A DNA stretch of 64,000 bases from Suilimivivens sp009774465. Its GTDB lineage: Bacteria > Bacillota > Clostridia > Lachnospirales > Lachnospiraceae. Shown here in pieces: positions 7,659 to 15,546 of this stretch. The stretch covers positions 1 to 64,000 of the forward strand of contig CANDAE010000018.1 in assembly GCA_947382645.1 (NCBI GenBank), in the 5' to 3' direction. Position 1 is the stretch's first letter, and each line of letters begins with the position of its first letter. Below the pieces are notes generated by a model that saw only the letters and a program-made list of their open reading frames with translations, did no database searches and had not been told where the DNA came from. A program made the position numbers and the translations under genes.

Positions 7659-8135
7659 CTATAATATATAATACATGGGCGTATAAATGATCCCGTCCTG
7701 CTGCTTTTCCGGCCCTGAATCCTTAAATCCAACTTTATGATAAAAATCCACGCCATAAGGAGATGCATTTACCGTCAGGCGCTCCTGCCCCAATTCCGTC
7801 CTTGCATAACCGGCCATACTGTCAATCAGCGCCCTGCCGACTCCATGCCTGTGATATTTTCTGTCTACAAAAAGAAGAGAAATATGCATCTCATTGCGCA
7901 GGGTAATCATACCTATCATTTTACCTTTGTCAAAAGCTGAAATCATTTGATATGCACCCATATCAAACATCCGTTTCAGCCCTGAATCCGTGATAAAATC
8001 CTCAAAGCTTCTAATTCCTTCCGGCGTATAAACATCAGCTTCAAATTCCAGAAATGTTTTCCACGCCAGTCCCATAGCCTCTTCCCATTCTTCCCGGCCT
8101 GCAAAACGTATTTCAAAAGGTAACTCCTGTTCCAT
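7659..8135 (-). CDS. GNAT N-acetyltransferase
   Basis: A 158-residue single-domain acetyltransferase. After an N-terminal helix (EEWEEAMGLAWKTFLEFEA) the acetyl-CoA site appears as LLFVDRKYHRHGVGRALID (about 88-106), the R/Q-x-x-G-x-G/A motif of GNAT enzymes. NASPYGVDFYHKVGF near the C-terminus is the usual motif B strand and helix. Substrate cannot be told. It stands alone, upstream of the DUF624 gene. Confidence 0.85.
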   Translation of the reverse strand: MEQELPFEIRFAGREEWEEAMGLAWKTFLEFEADVYTPEGIRSFEDFITDSGLKRMFDMGAYQMISAFDKGKMIGMITLRNEMHISLLFVDRKYHRHGVGRALIDSMAGYARTELGQERLTVNASPYGVDFYHKVGFKDSGPEKQQDGIIYTPMYYIL

Positions 8136-8273
8136 TACACTGCCCTCTCCTGTATTGCTAATATATTATTATATCAGAATATATACTGCATTACAATCAG
8201 AGTATCAATGGCCGGGTTTCAAAAAGTTTGGGATTTATTTCTATTATACAGCAATCATTTTAAAAATCCAATA

Positions 8274-9266
8274 CTAAAGTACCATTTCTGTTCCCACCTG
8301 ATTGACAAGTGGAAGACCATTTTCCAATGCATATGCATTTTCAAGGGTGGTATGGGCAATCGCCTGCATGGCTTCCCTGGTAAAAAATCCCATATGGGAG
8401 GTTACCAGTACATTTGGAAATGTCATAAGACGTGCAAGATGATCGTCTACAATGATATCGCTGGATCTGTCTTCATAGAAAACCCCTTCTTCTTCCTCGT
8501 AAACATCCAGTCCTACTCCGCCAAATTTCCCTTCAAGCATGGCATCAATTAACGCTTCCGTATCAATCAAAGCTCCTCTTGATGTGTTTACCAGATAAAT
8601 TCCCTTTTTCATCATTGCAATGGTGTCTTTATTAATCAAATGTTTTGTATCCGAAGTGAGGGGACAATGAAGACTGATAATATCCGATTTCTTAAAAATT
8701 TCCTCCAAAGACACGTATTCCGCATCCAGCCCTTCCACCGGATATGGATCATAACACAGCACATGCATCTGGAATCCATTTAATATCCTGATCATTGACT
8801 GTCCGATCTTTCCGGTTCCGATTACACCTGCCGTCTTTTCATACAAATCCATCCCCATAAGACCATTCAGACTCATATTAAATTCTCTTGTTCTGTTATA
8901 TGCCTTATGCGTCAGTCTGTTTACTGTAAGCAGAAGCGCCATTGAAAATTCAGCAACCGCCTCGGGAGAATAGCTGGGCACTCTTAAAATAACAATCTTG
9001 TCCTCCGCCGCTTTTACATCTACATTATTAAATCCCGCACTGCGCAGCAAAATAGCTTTTACTTTCATTTCATATAAATCATCTATCATCTGGGCATCTA
9101 CATAATCATTAACAAAAATGCAGATTGCATCATAGCCCCTTGCCATAAAAATCGTTTCCTGATTACATGCTGCTTCAATAAAATGAATATCAAAGCCATA
9201 TTCCTTTCCCATTGGCTCAAACCAGATCTTATCATAAGGTTTTGTACCATAAAATGCGATCTTCAT
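8274..9266 (-). CDS. D-2-hydroxyacid dehydrogenase, probably D-lactate dehydrogenase
   Basis: Reduces a 2-keto acid (likely pyruvate) with NADH. The 330-residue protein has the nucleotide motif GVIGTGKIG (about 149-157). The catalytic triad is visible: Arg in NTSRGALID, Glu in LDVYEEEEGVF, His in TSHMGFFTREA. The EEEEGVFYEDRSSDIIVDD stretch and the FFTREA ending match the LdhA-type D-lactate dehydrogenases rather than phosphoglycerate or hydroxypyruvate enzymes. In a fermenting anaerobe this would regenerate NAD from pyruvate. It has no close operon partner. Substrate assignment is by family resemblance. Confidence 0.85.
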   Translation of the reverse strand: MKIAFYGTKPYDKIWFEPMGKEYGFDIHFIEAACNQETIFMARGYDAICIFVNDYVDAQMIDDLYEMKVKAILLRSAGFNNVDVKAAEDKIVILRVPSYSPEAVAEFSMALLLTVNRLTHKAYNRTREFNMSLNGLMGMDLYEKTAGVIGTGKIGQSMIRILNGFQMHVLCYDPYPVEGLDAEYVSLEEIFKKSDIISLHCPLTSDTKHLINKDTIAMMKKGIYLVNTSRGALIDTEALIDAMLEGKFGGVGLDVYEEEEGVFYEDRSSDIIVDDHLARLMTFPNVLVTSHMGFFTREAMQAIAHTTLENAYALENGLPLVNQVGTEMVL

Positions 9267-9343
9267 ATCACACCTCCAAATTTAGTCATTTTACAGCTAT
9301 TGTTTCAAATATGCCAGAAATTTATACTATCACAACAAATTAC

Positions 9344-9874
9344 TTAAGAAAATAAACCTGTAAAGAAATTCTTTACCGAACCTGCCAGATTTTCAAAAAA
9401 GGCAGTCACTGCGCCGGATACTGCATTCTTTACCGCAGTTGTAAGTACTTCATCCACATGATCTACAAACTCTTCTCCATATTCTTTATACAGATCTTCC
9501 GTTTTATCCAGCACATATTCTGCTGAAAAACCCATACCCTCAAGCTTTTCCATTGTCTCTACCAGCTCTTTGGCGTCGGCTGCGCTGATTTCAACACCGA
9601 ATTTTTCTTTCCCCTCTTCCACTGCATTTGAAAGTCCTTCTTCGGTAGTCAAATCTCCCTGTGCAATTTTTTCCTTTAAAAATGCAAATACATCGGAAGC
9701 CTTTTCCTGATCAATGTTTTCAAATACTGCTCCAAACAGCTCTTTCACCTGATCTGTCACATCCGTTATATCTCCATCAGAAGTATTTTCACTTGCTGCC
9801 GCAGGCATTGAAACCCATACAAACCCAATAAGCAATACCATTAAAAATACTGCAATTCCACCTTTTATTTTCAC
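9344..9874 (-). CDS. Small secreted or surface protein of unknown function
   Basis: A 176-residue protein with a signal peptide: KIKGG, a hydrophobic core (AVFLMVLLIGFVWVSM) and a likely cleavage after PAAAS. The mature part is acidic and helical, with phrases such as EELVETMEKLEGMGFS-type amphipathic segments and a hydrophobic end (VSGAVTAFFENLAGSVKNFF). No Cys and no enzyme motif. The C-terminus could be a membrane-active helix, but this is speculation. It lies 37 bases downstream of the hydrolase gene and may share its transcript. Confidence 0.7.
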   Translation of the reverse strand: MKIKGGIAVFLMVLLIGFVWVSMPAAASENTSDGDITDVTDQVKELFGAVFENIDQEKASDVFAFLKEKIAQGDLTTEEGLSNAVEEGKEKFGVEISAADAKELVETMEKLEGMGFSAEYVLDKTEDLYKEYGEEFVDHVDEVLTTAVKNAVSGAVTAFFENLAGSVKNFFTGLFS

Positions 9875-9910
9875 TCTAAACCATGCCTTTCCACACCCTT
9901 TAAAGGGCTT

Positions 9911-10849
9911 TTAATACTCCCTTACTCTTTCCATAATCCAGGGGTAAATATCCTCATACACCTGCTGTTTGTTCTTTTCATTCAGCAGTTCATGCCTGCC
10001 CCCTGCATAAAGCTTTAAAGATATTTTTTTCATTCCTGCTTTTTCAAAGTCTCTGTATGCCTTTTTCACTCCTTCGCCATAATTGCCTACCGGATCCATA
10101 TCTCCCGCAATAAAATGCACTGGCAGTTCTTTGGGCATCGCATTCAAATTTTCTTCCTGATTCAGTCGGTCCAGCAAAGTAAATAAGGTTTTAAATCCGT
10201 TTACTGTAAAGGTAAAGCCGCACAAATCGTCATTCATGTATGCATCCACTACCTTTTCGTCCGTACAAAGCCAGTCAAAAGCTGTTTTGGCATTTGGTAT
10301 CTTCTTATTATAAGAGCCAAAAGCCAGATGATCGATCATTTTAGCCACATGCTTTTGTCCCAGGAAAATCCCCTGCACTCCTGCAATCAGCCTGCAGAAC
10401 TTTACCAGCAGCTTAGGCTGGGAACCGGTTCCACATATAATGGCGCCCTGTATTCCCGTACCATACTTAAAAAGATAGTTGCGCAGAATAAAAGAGCCCA
10501 TACTATGGCCAAGAAGCACATAGGGTATGCCTGGATATTCTTCCTGAGTAATTTTTTTCAGGCGATGCACATCCCTGACCACCACCGTAGCCGGATCCTG
10601 ATCACAAAAATACCCATAAGCGCCCTCTTTCCCAACACTTTTCCCATGTCCCAGGTGGTCGTCTCCTGTTACCAGTATTCCCTTTTCCCCAAGATACTGA
10701 GCCAGGGCTTCGTAGCGCTCAATATATTCCGCCATGCCATGCACAATCTGTACAATACAGATAATTTTTCCTTCCGGCACCCACCGAAGCGCGTGAATCT
10801 TTGACTTTCCATCTCTGGAATCAAATGTAATCTCTTCTTTTTTTACCAT
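9911..10849 (-). CDS. Alpha/beta hydrolase, lysophospholipase / monoacylglycerol lipase type
   Basis: A 312-residue serine hydrolase. The nucleophile elbow is GHSMG (about 108-112), the acid is probably the Asp in AGDMDPVG, and the catalytic His is in GGRHELLNE near the C-terminus. The N-terminal HALRWVPEG and IVHGMAEYIERYEALA phrases match the Hydrolase_4 (lysophospholipase L2-like) family. No signal peptide, so it acts inside the cell, probably on lysophospholipids or monoacylglycerols. The frame is open 12 codons further upstream, but the ATG at 10849 follows a GGGAGGT ribosome site by five bases and is preferred. Confidence 0.88.
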   Translation of the reverse strand: MVKKEEITFDSRDGKSKIHALRWVPEGKIICIVQIVHGMAEYIERYEALAQYLGEKGILVTGDDHLGHGKSVGKEGAYGYFCDQDPATVVVRDVHRLKKITQEEYPGIPYVLLGHSMGSFILRNYLFKYGTGIQGAIICGTGSQPKLLVKFCRLIAGVQGIFLGQKHVAKMIDHLAFGSYNKKIPNAKTAFDWLCTDEKVVDAYMNDDLCGFTFTVNGFKTLFTLLDRLNQEENLNAMPKELPVHFIAGDMDPVGNYGEGVKKAYRDFEKAGMKKISLKLYAGGRHELLNEKNKQQVYEDIYPWIMERVREY

Positions 10850-10933
10850 TGTAACCTCCCGATAAGGGGCTGTTGCTTTGGGCACAGGTAATCGTGAAGC
10901 AACAGCCCGTCAACCTTTCTTTCATAAATCCTG

Positions 10934-12931
10934 TCAGCAGATTTCCGCTCCTGAAGGCATCTCTTTCTCCGGCGTGAGAAGCGCCAGCTTTCCCTCTGCG
11001 TCCTCTGCGCAAAGAAGCATTCCCTCTGAAACAACGCCTGCTAAAGTTGCCGGTTTCAGGTTCACCAGCACCATAACCTTTTTGCCCACCATTTCTTCCG
11101 CACTGTAATGCTGTTTAATTCCTGAAACAATCTGCTTAACTTGGCTGCCGATACGAACTTTTGAGCAAAGAAGCTTTTTGGATTTGGGCACTTCTTCACA
11201 GGCAATGATCTCACCTACCTGAAACTGCATTTTGTCAAACAGATCGTAAGTGATCTCTTCTTTTGGCTCAATATCAATGATATCTGTCACTGCCTCCGCC
11301 GCATCCTTTGTCCCATCCTGAACTGCATCTTCATTTTGTCCCTGCGCCGCTTTTCTTTCGGCAAACATGGCATCGGCTTTCTCCACCACTTCCTTCACAT
11401 CCAGCCTTGCAAATAAGATTTCCGGCTTTTCCGTCACCTTATTTCCGGAACTGTATCCTCCAAAGACCTTGAGCTCTTCAAAACTGCGAAGTTCAGTGTT
11501 TAGCTGTCCTGCAATCTTCTTTGCTGTTGCAGGCATATATGGCTCCAGCAAAGAAGCGCCAATCACAATACTTTCCACCAGATTATAAAGTACGGTGGCA
11601 AGGCGGTCCTTTTTGGCTTCGTCCTTTGCAAGCACCCAGGGCTCTGTTTCATCGATATATTTATTACAGCGTTTGAATAACGCAAATATCTCTGTAAGTG
11701 CATCTGCCACCCGCAGTTCTTCCATCCTGGCTGCCACTTTATCATAGGCGGCAACAGCCACTGCTTTCAGCTCTTCATCCACCTCATCACTGACTTTCTT
11801 GTCAGCCACAACACCGCCAAAATATTTATTACTCATGGAAATCGTCCTGTTAACCAGATTGCCAAGGGTATTTGCCAGATCGGAGTTGATTCTCTCCACA
11901 AGCAGTTCCCATGAAATGGTTCCGTCATTTTCAAAGGGCATCTCATGAAGCACGAAATAACGGACTGCATCCACTCCAAAGAAATTTACAAGATCATCTG
12001 CGTAAATTACATTTCCCTTGGATTTGCTCATTTTACCGTCTCCCTGTAAAAGCCAGGGATGACCAAACACCTGCTTAGGCAATGGCTCACCTAACGCCAT
12101 CAGGAAAATAGGCCAGTAAATGGTATGGAACCGGATAATATCCTTGCCAATCAGATGCAGGTCGGCAGGCCAGAGCTTTTGATACTGCTCCGTACTGTTT
12201 CCGTCGCAGTCATAGCCAATGCCTGTAATATAATTGGTAAGGGCATCCAGCCACACGTACACCACATGCCTGTCATCAAAATCTACGGGAATTCCCCATT
12301 TAAAGGAAGTTCTTGACACACATAAATCCTGCAGCCCGGGCAGAAGGAAATTATTCATCATTTCATTTTTACGGGATACAGGCTGAATAAATTCAGGATG
12401 TTTATTAATATGCTCAATCAGCTTATCTGCATACTTGCTCATTTTAAAGAAATATGCTTCCTCCCTGGCAGGCTTTACCTCCCGTCCGCAGTCAGGACAT
12501 TTTCCATCCACTAACTGAGACTCGGTCCAGAAAGATTCACAGGGTGTACAGTAAAGCCCTTCATAAGCGCCTTTATAAATATCTCCCTGCTCATAAAGCT
12601 TTTTAAATATCTTTTGCACCTGTTTTTCATGAAATTCATCTGTTGTCCGGATGAAGCGGTCATAAGAGGTATCCATCAAATCCCACAACCCCTTTATGGT
12701 TCCTGCAACATTATCCACAAATTCTCTGGGTGTAATCCCTGCTTCCTGTGCTTTTAATTCGATCTTTTGTCCATGTTCGTCCGTACCGGTCTGGAAAAAC
12801 ACATCATATCCGTCTTTCCTTTTGAATCTTGCAATACTGTCAGCCAGCACGATTTCATAACTGTTACCGATATGGGGCTTGCCTGATGTATAGGCAATTG
12901 CTGTTGTGATGTAATACTTTCCTTTACTCAT
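10934..12931 (-). CDS. metG: Methionyl-tRNA synthetase
   Basis: Charges tRNA-Met. The 665-residue enzyme has the class I HIGH motif as HIGN (about residue 21), a zinc knuckle with CTPCESFW and CPDCGRE (about 127-149), and KMSKSKGN (about 298). The alpha-helical anticodon-binding domain follows. After a charged, low-complexity linker (about 515-555) a C-terminal tRNA-binding (EMAP/Trbp111) domain starts near MQFQVGEIIACEEVPKSKKL. Length and architecture are normal for clostridial MetG. A T-box leader upstream controls it. A GGAAT-type ribosome site precedes the start. Confidence 0.96.
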   Translation of the reverse strand: MSKGKYYITTAIAYTSGKPHIGNSYEIVLADSIARFKRKDGYDVFFQTGTDEHGQKIELKAQEAGITPREFVDNVAGTIKGLWDLMDTSYDRFIRTTDEFHEKQVQKIFKKLYEQGDIYKGAYEGLYCTPCESFWTESQLVDGKCPDCGREVKPAREEAYFFKMSKYADKLIEHINKHPEFIQPVSRKNEMMNNFLLPGLQDLCVSRTSFKWGIPVDFDDRHVVYVWLDALTNYITGIGYDCDGNSTEQYQKLWPADLHLIGKDIIRFHTIYWPIFLMALGEPLPKQVFGHPWLLQGDGKMSKSKGNVIYADDLVNFFGVDAVRYFVLHEMPFENDGTISWELLVERINSDLANTLGNLVNRTISMSNKYFGGVVADKKVSDEVDEELKAVAVAAYDKVAARMEELRVADALTEIFALFKRCNKYIDETEPWVLAKDEAKKDRLATVLYNLVESIVIGASLLEPYMPATAKKIAGQLNTELRSFEELKVFGGYSSGNKVTEKPEILFARLDVKEVVEKADAMFAERKAAQGQNEDAVQDGTKDAAEAVTDIIDIEPKEEITYDLFDKMQFQVGEIIACEEVPKSKKLLCSKVRIGSQVKQIVSGIKQHYSAEEMVGKKVMVLVNLKPATLAGVVSEGMLLCAEDAEGKLALLTPEKEMPSGAEIC

Positions 12932-13014
12932 TTCTGACTATTCCTTTCTCTTTTTTGTGCAGAGTATGCCCCGGAAGGCTCCGCTTTTATTCCGCGCGCG
13001 CAGCTGCACATCCC

Positions 13015-13051
13015 TTTCATATCACAGGACGCACTTTCCTATGATATGAAA
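13015..13051 (-). repeat. Second hairpin in the metG leader
   Basis: TTTCATATCA (13015-13024) and TGATATGAAA (13042-13051) are perfect inverted arms, extended inward by AGGA/TCCT. The hairpin sits between the T-box terminator and the metG start, so it is part of every full-length metG transcript. Confidence 0.55.
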
Positions 13052-13055
13052 CAAC

Positions 13056-13080
13056 GGGCGCCACGCTTCGCGAGCCGCCC
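13056..13080. repeat. Member of the recurrent GC-rich hairpin family
   Basis: GGGCGCCACGC, TTC, GCGAGCCGCCC: an 11-base stem with two mismatches and a three-base loop, in the metG leader just after the T-box terminator. It shares the CGC-TTC-GCG core with hairpins at 282 and 15440. Confidence 0.5.
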
Positions 13081-13087
13081 TTATGTT

Positions 13088-13385
13088 AACAAAAACTGCC
13101 TTCCATCTAACGATAGAAGACAGCTGATATGCCGTGGTACCACTTCTTTTCATCTCTGCCTCGCGGCAAAAACCTCTGCAGGTACAAATATACCCTTCCG
13201 CTGTAACAGGCGGACCTGTTGCAATCTGGCCGGCTTATCCACAGCCGGTTCGGTGCACTGCTCAGAAGCCATGTTCAGTCCATTTCCACTTTGTTTCTCT
13301 CAACCTGGGGCTTACATCCGCCCGCCGGAAACATTCTCTGTAAAGCTTTCCTGTACCTACTCTCTTCGTCATTGCTTTTCTCTAT
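13088..13385 (-). promoter_or_regulatory. T-box riboswitch controlling metG
   Basis: Leader RNA that reads uncharged tRNA-Met. On the minus strand the conserved T-box AAGTGGTACCACGG lies at about 13146-13133, with GTGGTACCAC at its centre. It is followed by the terminator stem CTGTCTTCTATC, GTTA, GATGGAAGGCAG and five T (about 13127-13088). Upstream, the stem I region contains GAGAGTAGG, resembling the AG-bulge. The ATG at 13272-13270, in the context GAACATGG, is a good specifier-codon candidate because it matches the anticodon of tRNA-Met. The T-box and terminator are clear; the specifier position is inferred. Confidence 0.92.
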
Positions 13386-13413
13386 AATACAAGATAGTGT
13401 AAGCCTATCACAA
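13384..13413 (-). promoter_or_regulatory. Probable metG promoter
   Basis: TTGTGA (13413-13408), an 18-base spacer and TATTAT (13389-13384) on the minus strand, placed so that transcription would begin at the 5' end of the T-box leader. The -35 match is modest (4/6). Confidence 0.5.
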
Positions 13414-13496
13414 ACCCTTTGTATTGTCAACCATTTCGTGGCCTTTGCAAAAGCGTAACAGTTCGCCCCTCAACATTCATAAAAGCGTCTGTTACG

Positions 13497-13531
13497 GCAA
13501 AACTCCGGGCAGTGGAAGTACCCGGAGCTTT
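13497..13531 (-). terminator. Rho-independent terminator of amtB
   Basis: On the minus strand CTCCGGG, an 11-base loop, CCCGGAG and TTTT, about 40 bases past the amtB stop. Confidence 0.8.
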
Positions 13532-13570
13532 GCTTTTTTATACTAAACTAAGGGATTAGATAAACGCGTT

Positions 13571-15316
13571 TTACTCTACATCCTGCAAGGCCGCAAAATC
13601 TTCTTCTCCTGTGCGGACCTTAACCACCTTATCCACATTGTAGACAAAAATCTTGCCGTCTCCAATGTGTCCGGTATAAAGTGCCTTCTTTGCAGCCTCA
13701 ATAACCGTCTCAACAGGAATCTTGCTGACAACAACCTCAACTTTAACCTTGGGAAGCAAGGTTGCATCCACTTCCACGCCGCGGTACATTTCTCCTGCAC
13801 CCTTTTGAACGCCGCAGCCCATAACCTGTGTCACTGTCATACCGGTTACTCCCAGGTCATTCATTGCTTTCTTTAAATGATCATATCTGGAGAGCTTTGC
13901 TATAATAGCCACCTTATAGATACCTGTTGCAGCAATGACAGGTGCGGCCACTTTGACTGCAGCAGCCTTTTGTGCCTCGGAAGCTCCCTCGTAATCTTCC
14001 GTACCAAGATCAGTATTTTCATTGATTTCCATAGTCATTGTATTGGAAATATCCATAATGCTGAATCCTGCATAAGCAGAGGTAAGACCATGTTCACAGG
14101 AATCCAGTCCCACAATTTCCTCTTCCTGAGATGCCCTTAAGCCTACTGCCCCTTTGATTATAAGGAAAGTAATGGTAATTGTAATCGTCGTCCAGGCCGC
14201 CACAGCCGCAAAGCCTAAAAGCTGAAGTCCAAGCTGCCCAAAGCCGCCGCCATAGAAAAGTCCTGTAATGCTGTCATTTCCGGGAGCGGATGTGGTTGCA
14301 AACAATCCCACTGCAATGGTTCCCCAGATACCGTTTAAACAGTGTACCGCCACAGCGCCTACGGGATCATCAATATGTAATTTATAGTCTAAAAACCAGA
14401 CGCCAAATACCACCAGCAGACCTGCCACAGCGCCAATAATCAATGAGCCGGTTACATCTGTCACATCACAGGGAGCAGTGATTGCCACAAGTCCTGCCAA
14501 AGAAGCATTTAAACACATGGAAACGTCAGGCTTTCCAAATTTGATCCATGTGAAAATCATACATACTACCGTTGCAATTGCAGGCGCAATGGTTGTGGTT
14601 ACAAACACGGAACCAAGCTGTTCCACACTGGTACATGCCGCTCCGTTAAATCCGTACCAGCCCAGCCACAGAATAAATACGCCAAGACATCCAATAGGCA
14701 GATTATGTCCCGGAAATGCATTTACTTTGGTAATTTTTCCATTTTTGTCAGTAACAAACTTACCAATACGGGGACCAAGCAGCTTTGCGCCAATCAGTGC
14801 GGAAATACCGCCCACCATATGAATTGCACAAGAGCCTGCAAAATCGTGGAAACCAAGCTGTGCCAGCCAGCCGCCGCCCCAGATCCAGTGTGCTTCAATA
14901 GGATAAATCAGCGCGGAAATCACTCCTGAATAAATACAGTAAGATAAGAATTTCGTTCTTTCCGCCATTGCACCGGAAACAATTGTTGCAGTGGTGGCAC
15001 AGAACACAAGGTTAAACACAAAATTGGACCAGTCAAAGCTTTCATAACTCGTAAAAATATCAAACCCCGGCTTTCCAATCAGTCCAATCATGTCCTCACC
15101 CAGCAAAAGGCTAAAGCCAATCAGGATAAAGACAACAGTTCCAATGCAGAAATCCATCAGATTTTTCATCAGGATATTGCCTGCATTTTTTGCTCTGGTA
15201 AAACCTGTCTCCACCATTGCAAATCCTGCCTGCATCCAAAACACCAGCGCGGCTCCAATCAGGAACCAGACGCCAAATACCTGGCTGCTTACAGCGCTCA
15301 TCATTTCTTCTGTCAT
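13571..15316 (-). CDS. amtB: Ammonium transporter with fused C-terminal P-II domain
   Basis: Ammonium channel and its regulator in one 581-residue chain. Residues 1 to about 410 form the eleven-helix Amt core: WFLIGAALVFWMQAGFAMVE at the start, and the twin-His pore residues in CAIHMVGG and AVAVHCLNG. After a linker, residues 467-581 are a full P-II domain (YKVAIIAKLSRYDHL, QVMGCGVQKGAGEMYRG, LPKVKVEVVV, GDGKIFVYNVDKVVKVRTGE). In free GlnB/GlnK this domain plugs the Amt pore according to 2-oxoglutarate and ATP/ADP. Tyr46 of the T-loop is kept (EMYRG), but position 51, uridylylated in enterobacteria, is Val. The ATG at 15316 is chosen over one six codons upstream because GAGGAGG precedes it at proper spacing. 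Confidence 0.95.
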   Translation of the reverse strand: MTEEMMSAVSSQVFGVWFLIGAALVFWMQAGFAMVETGFTRAKNAGNILMKNLMDFCIGTVVFILIGFSLLLGEDMIGLIGKPGFDIFTSYESFDWSNFVFNLVFCATTATIVSGAMAERTKFLSYCIYSGVISALIYPIEAHWIWGGGWLAQLGFHDFAGSCAIHMVGGISALIGAKLLGPRIGKFVTDKNGKITKVNAFPGHNLPIGCLGVFILWLGWYGFNGAACTSVEQLGSVFVTTTIAPAIATVVCMIFTWIKFGKPDVSMCLNASLAGLVAITAPCDVTDVTGSLIIGAVAGLLVVFGVWFLDYKLHIDDPVGAVAVHCLNGIWGTIAVGLFATTSAPGNDSITGLFYGGGFGQLGLQLLGFAAVAAWTTITITITFLIIKGAVGLRASQEEEIVGLDSCEHGLTSAYAGFSIMDISNTMTMEINENTDLGTEDYEGASEAQKAAAVKVAAPVIAATGIYKVAIIAKLSRYDHLKKAMNDLGVTGMTVTQVMGCGVQKGAGEMYRGVEVDATLLPKVKVEVVVSKIPVETVIEAAKKALYTGHIGDGKIFVYNVDKVVKVRTGEEDFAALQDVE

Positions 15317-15375
15317 AAATTTTTTCCTCCTCATTTTGGAATCCTCTTTTTACAGGGAATCCTTTAATTTAACTA

Positions 15376-15417
15376 AAAAAGCGAAGCCAGGGGCTTTTAT
15401 ACAAGCTCCTTTGCTCC
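15376..15417 (-). terminator. Terminator-like hairpin in the amtB leader
   Basis: On the minus strand GCGGAGCAAAGGAGCTT, a GTATAA loop and AAGCCCCTGGCTTCGC are imperfect complements followed by TTTTTT, about 60 bases before the amtB start. Its position suggests transcription attenuation; no antiterminator partner was identified. Confidence 0.6.
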
Positions 15418-15439
15418 GCATTTTTAATTCCAGGCTGCA

Positions 15440-15462
15440 GATGCCCCGCTTCGCGAGCCATC
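15440..15462. repeat. Member of the recurrent GATGCC-CGC hairpin family
   Basis: GATGCCCCGC, TTC, GCGAGCCATC: a ten-base stem with two mismatches inside the amtB leader. Confidence 0.55.
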
Positions 15463-15471
15463 TTTAATGTT

Positions 15472-15506
15472 AAAAGGCGCTACGGTTATCCCGCAGCGCC
15501 TTTGCT
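15472..15506 (-). terminator. Terminator after the GNAT gene at 15547
   Basis: AAGGCGCT-G-CGG, loop GATAA, CCG-T-AGCGCCTTTT on the minus strand, about 45 bases after the GNAT stop. It also falls inside the transcript expected from the promoter at 15518-15546. Confidence 0.75.
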
Positions 15507-15517
15507 TTACGTATTGC

Positions 15518-15546
15518 ATGTTATCACTCCGGCCTTATTCTGTCAA
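15518..15546 (-). promoter_or_regulatory. Probable amtB promoter
   Basis: TTGACA (15546-15541) directly abuts the stop codon of the upstream GNAT gene. A 17-base spacer and TAACAT (15523-15518) follow. It would give a leader of about 195 bases holding three hairpins before amtB. The -10 is only 4/6. Confidence 0.6.

Noticed and set aside
10328..10804. Plus-strand frame opposite the alpha/beta hydrolase
   Set aside because: Shadow of a gene with a clear catalytic triad; no ribosome site.
13046..13458. Several overlapping plus-strand frames
   Set aside because: They cover the metG T-box leader, which is structured RNA on the opposite strand; no family resemblance.
15376..15506. ANTAR-type antitermination motif in the amtB leader
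   Set aside because: The loops are GATAA, three bases and GTATAA; none shows the A1/G4 hexaloop of ANTAR targets.
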